Assembly (NCBI GenBank): GCA_000403315.2 | Contig: KE159636.1 | Location: 649,358-713,357 of the forward strand | Origin: Lachnospiraceae bacterium A2 | GTDB lineage: Bacteria; Bacillota; Clostridia; Lachnospirales; Lachnospiraceae | Reading direction: 5' to 3' | Length of the DNA stretch: 64,000 bases | Shown: positions 61,436 through 64,000 of the stretch, one piece after another | Numbering within the stretch: position 1 is the first letter of the stretch | How the letters are laid out: each line of letters opens with the position of its first letter | The notes under the pieces: model-generated | What the model was told of the DNA's origin: nothing | Seen by the model: the letters and a program-made list of their open reading frames with translations, nothing else | Database searches by the model: none | Position numbers and translations under genes: made by a program

Positions 61436-61711
61436 ATGCAAATCACAGATGTGAGAATCCGTAAAGTGGAAAAGGAAGGCAAGATGCGGGCGGTGGTGTC
61501 CATCACCATTGATGAAGAATTTGTAGTCCATGACATTAAGGTGATTGAGGGTGAGAAAGGCCTGTTTATTGCGATGCCAAGCCGGAAAGCGGCTGACGGA
61601 GAATACAGGGATATTGCACATCCCATCAATTCACAGACACGGGAAACGATACAGCAGATTATTCTGGATAAGTATCGGATGGAAACAGCAACAGTGACAG
61701 CAGAGGAATGA
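61436..61711 (+). CDS. spoVG: SpoVG family regulator
   Basis: A 91-residue protein with the complete SpoVG pattern '[20 protein letters not shown]', '[21 protein letters not shown]' and '[15 protein letters not shown]'. SpoVG is a small nucleic-acid-binding regulator of sporulation, cell division and surface genes in Firmicutes. GGGGCGG precedes the ATG. It is single-gene, ended by a strong hairpin. Confidence 0.95.
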   Translation: MQITDVRIRKVEKEGKMRAVVSITIDEEFVVHDIKVIEGEKGLFIAMPSRKAADGEYRDIAHPINSQTRETIQQIILDKYRMETATVTAEE

Positions 61712-61762
61712 CAGGAAAGTGGTGCATGGGAAATGTTAAGGAAAAGAATAGGGAATGACAGA

Positions 61763-61880
61763 GCCAGTGCAGAGGGAACAGAGCCTTTGCACTGGCTTTA
61801 TTCTTCGATAGGAAAGTATCTTTCCTATCGAAGAATAAAGCCTATATCGCACTGCGGCGGATATGGAACCTGCCGCAAAG
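61763..61880. repeat. AGGAAA/TTTCCT hairpin repeat, copy C (spoVG terminator)
   Basis: A hairpin GCCAGTGCA...TGCACTGGC (61763-61796) is followed by a perfect 22-base stem (61794-61815 with 61821-61842, loop GTATC), then 'ATCGCACTGCGGCGG' and a GCGGCGG...CTGCCGC hairpin. The order matches copy B at 29021. The perfect stem can terminate spoVG. Confidence 0.8.
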
Positions 61881-61985
61881 GAAAATGTGTAAAGAAAAAT
61901 TTAAGAAAAATTTGCATTTATTTATTCCTAAATCCCCCAATAGTATGATATACTGTAACGGAGTTTGTTGGAAAGGATTAGTCGT

Positions 61986-62822
61986 ATGTTAGAAATTTTA
62001 AAAGCAGTAGTATATGGAATTGTAGAGGGCATTACGGAATGGCTGCCAGTCAGCAGCACCGGCCATATGATTTTGCTGGAGGAACTTATGCCCATGGAGG
62101 TGGCGAAGGAATTTTGGAACATGTTCCTTGTGGTTGTCCAGCTAGGGGCAATCCTTGCAGTGGTACTTTTGTTCTGGAACAGGATTTTCCCCTTCCGCCT
62201 GAACCGGAGGAAGCAGGTAAGGATGGACTGGGACATTATGAACCTCTGGGGCAAGATTCTGGTGGCCTGCATCCCGGCGGGCATTGTAGGGGTGCTGTTC
62301 GACGACTGGCTGGAGGAGCATCTTTATAATTTCTGGGTTGTTGCGGTAATGCTGATTGCAGTTGGCATGATTTTCATTCTTGTAGAAAACAGGAACCGGG
62401 GCATGAAGCCCATAATCCGCACCACCGGGGAACTGGATTACCGGATTGCCCTGCTGATTGGGCTGTTCCAGCTTGCGGCGGCGGTATTCCCGGGAACCTC
62501 CCGTTCCGGCGCAACCATAATCGGCGCGCTGATGGTGGGGGTGTCCCGTACTGTGGCTGCGGAGTTTACCTTTTACCTTGCCATCCCGGTTATGTTCGGG
62601 GCAAGCCTGCTGAAGCTTTTGAAGTTTGGCTTTGCATTTACCGGCATGGAACTGGGCATCCTGTTTACAGGGATGGCAGTATCCTTTGTGGTTTCCATTG
62701 TAGTCATCCGTTTCCTGATGGGGTACATAAAAAGGCATGATTTTAAAGTGTTTGGATGGTACCGGATTGTGCTGGGGGCGGTGGTGCTGCTGTATTTTGG
62801 CTTAATCGCAGGGATAGAATAA
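61986..62822 (+). CDS. uppP: Undecaprenyl-diphosphate phosphatase
   Basis: A 278-residue membrane enzyme (UppP/BacA) that recycles the lipid carrier of wall synthesis; overproduction gives bacitracin resistance. It contains 'GIVEGITEWLPVSSTGHMIL' (EGxTEFLPxSSTGH motif with Trp for Phe) and 'FPGTSRSGATIIGALMVG'. ATG 61986 behind GGAAAGGA is preferred over an upstream alternative start. Confidence 0.94.
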   Translation: MLEILKAVVYGIVEGITEWLPVSSTGHMILLEELMPMEVAKEFWNMFLVVVQLGAILAVVLLFWNRIFPFRLNRRKQVRMDWDIMNLWGKILVACIPAGIVGVLFDDWLEEHLYNFWVVAVMLIAVGMIFILVENRNRGMKPIIRTTGELDYRIALLIGLFQLAAAVFPGTSRSGATIIGALMVGVSRTVAAEFTFYLAIPVMFGASLLKLLKFGFAFTGMELGILFTGMAVSFVVSIVVIRFLMGYIKRHDFKVFGWYRIVLGAVVLLYFGLIAGIE

Positions 62823-62934
62823 AGCTTTGGCCGGGGGCAGCCCGGGGGCTGCCCTGAATTGCCTGTATACCGGCAAAGGCTGCGGAACGGCTGCGCTGTA
62901 ACGGGATGTTTGTGGAAAAGAAAAGGAGAAAAGC

Positions 62935-63495
62935 ATGTTTGTGATTGCAGGGCTGGGGAACCCTACTAAGCAGTATGAGAAAACAAGGCACAATGTTGGG
63001 TTTGATGTGATTGACTTGCTGGCGGAGAAGTACAATATCAGGGTAACGGACCGGAAACACCGGGCGTTGTGCGGGACAGGCTATATAGAAGGGCAGAAGG
63101 TGCTTCTGGTAAAACCCCAGACATTTATGAATTTAAGCGGGGAAAGTATCGGATCTGTCCTGAATTTTTATAAAATCGACCCGGAAGCCAATCTGATTGT
63201 GATATTTGACGACGTCAGCCTTCCTCCCGGGAAGCTTAGGATCCGTATGAAAGGCAGTGCAGGCGGGCACAACGGCATAAAGAGCATTATCAGCCATGCT
63301 GGGACCCAGAATTTCCAGCGGATTAAGGTTGGGGTGGGGGAAAAGCCCCAGGGATGGGACCTTGCGGACTATGTGCTGGGAAGGTTCTCCAAGGCGGAAC
63401 GGGAGCTGGTGGAAGAAGCCTTTGGGAATGCCTGTGGGGCGGCGGCCCTGATGGTGCAGGGAGAAACGGACCGGGCTATGAATCTATATAATTAA
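62935..63495 (+). CDS. pth: Peptidyl-tRNA hydrolase
   Basis: A 186-residue Pth that frees stalled peptides from tRNA. It has 'VIAGLGNPTKQYEKTRHNVGF' with catalytic His20-type residue, 'LVKPQTFMNLSGESI', 'VIFDDVSLPPGKLRIRMKGS' and 'AGGHNGIKSIISH'. AAAGGAG precedes the ATG. The pth-mfd order is conserved in Firmicutes. Confidence 0.95.
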   Translation: MFVIAGLGNPTKQYEKTRHNVGFDVIDLLAEKYNIRVTDRKHRALCGTGYIEGQKVLLVKPQTFMNLSGESIGSVLNFYKIDPEANLIVIFDDVSLPPGKLRIRMKGSAGGHNGIKSIISHAGTQNFQRIKVGVGEKPQGWDLADYVLGRFSKAERELVEEAFGNACGAAALMVQGETDRAMNLYN

Positions 63496-63555
63496 GCTGG
63501 AAAAGATAGGGTAGGCCATTCTGGCATATATCTGTTGTATGATATGGAGGAAACC

Positions 63556-64000
63556 ATGAGAAGTTTTACGGAGCCTTTGTCAGAGCTAAAGGAGTATGCA
63601 GATTTAAAGGAACAACTGAAGAACGCAAAAGAAGCAGTGCAGGTTTCTGGGTGCATAGACGCCCAGAAGCCTCATTTTATCTACAGTCTTGCAGAAGAAC
63701 AGGAGAATTGCCTGATTGTGACATTCCAGGAGCAGAAGGCCAGGGAATTGTATGAAAATTACCGGTTTTTTGACCGGGATGCAGTCTATTACCCAGCCAA
63801 GGACGTGCTCTTTTACCAGTCGGATATCCGGGGCAACCTGCTGACAGGGGAACGCCTTGGGGCGGTGAAGGCCTTGCTGGAGCAGGGGAGGGTGACGGTA
63901 ATCACCACTTTTGATGCGCTGATGGACAGGGTTGCGCCCCTTTCCCATATCAGGGGGTCTATTATGGAGTATTCCCTGGGGGATGCGCTGGATATGGAGC
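63556..64000 (+). CDS. mfd: Transcription-repair coupling factor Mfd (5' part)
   Basis: The first 148 codons of Mfd; the gene continues past the right edge. From ATG 63556 (GGAGG upstream) the protein shows the UvrB-like N-terminal domain: 'CLIVTFQEQKARELYENYRF', 'VYYPAKDVLFYQSDIRGNLL' and 'ERLGAVKALLEQGRVTVITT'. Mfd removes stalled RNA polymerase and recruits UvrA. Gene order pth-mfd supports it. Confidence 0.9.
   Translation, partial: MRSFTEPLSELKEYADLKEQLKNAKEAVQVSGCIDAQKPHFIYSLAEEQENCLIVTFQEQKARELYENYRFFDRDAVYYPAKDVLFYQSDIRGNLLTGERLGAVKALLEQGRVTVITTFDALMDRVAPLSHIRGSIMEYSLGDALDME

Overview
The window looks like a chromosome segment of an anaerobic, spore-forming Firmicute of the Lachnospiraceae type. 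The reasons are the split transketolase pair, a monomeric [FeFe] hydrogenase, paired glgC/glgD, spoVG, dnaD/dnaI-type primosome genes, a DUF624 (YesL) gene beside a LacI regulator and lplB/lplC-type sugar permeases, and strong AGGAGG ribosome binding sites. Species cannot be named from the sequence alone. No rRNA, tRNA, CRISPR array or riboswitch was recognised.

Layout. (1) 1-4034: an oligosaccharide ABC permease pair on the minus strand, divergent from a LacI regulator, a DUF624 protein and a membrane-anchored protein. The two promoters are well resolved and carry recurring TTTTACATTT sites. (2) 4118-8782: a PadR remnant, an autoregulated marR-MATE efflux operon with two palindromic operators, then an AT-rich two-gene module (AAA ATPase + RloB) resembling the AbiL/RloAB phage-defence type. 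(3) 9384-14344: an [FeFe] hydrogenase, then a patchwork region with decayed and duplicated pieces: a YcxB-like fragment, a secreted Cys-rich protein, an orphan solute-binding lipoprotein and a DeoR regulator whose first 25 residues come from the YcxB-like family. (4) 14602-22746: an L-arabinose/pentose-phosphate cluster (araR, araA, transaldolase, split transketolase, FGGY L-ribulokinase, araD).

(5) 22922-38807: a large tellurite-resistance/Ter stress cluster: PRTase-TRSP, PRTase-PELOTA, CitE-like TIM barrel, an HtrA-like protease with a YceG-like N-terminal part, rhomboid, YceG, TelA, three TerD paralogues, a Ca2+ P-type ATPase and a HAD phosphatase. It is interrupted at 26611-27418 by a truncated resolvase joined to a truncated toxin-antitoxin pair. 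(6) 39272-49453: an M50-like protease, GNAT, NCS2 purine permease, CDF metal exporter, a Crh-like HPr lacking the catalytic His, a DUF6465 protein, a receiver-domain/(p)ppGpp-synthetase fusion, and a BceRS-type two-component system. (7) 50458-53396: the matching BceAB-type ABC transporter, separated from its two-component genes by an AlbA_2/ATPase gene, a GNAT gene and a dispersed repeat. (8) 53526-64000: core genes prs, dnaI, dnaD, murC, glgC, glgD, spoVG, uppP, pth, mfd. Abutting perfect DnaA boxes lie between dnaD and murC.

Non-coding structure is unusually rich. At least five dispersed families were found by eye: long imperfect palindromes of about 160 bp sharing a GGCGTAGC...GCTACGTC core but with unrelated, internally complementary arms (17481, 38790, 39062); a 110-bp multi-hairpin element (40737, 44673); a 123-bp two-hairpin repeat (11224, 50205); an AGGAAA/TTTCCT hairpin family (15826, 29021, 61794); and a duplicated hairpin-plus-gene-5'-end unit (10799, 13371). 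All family assignments of proteins come from motif recognition, not from database searches.
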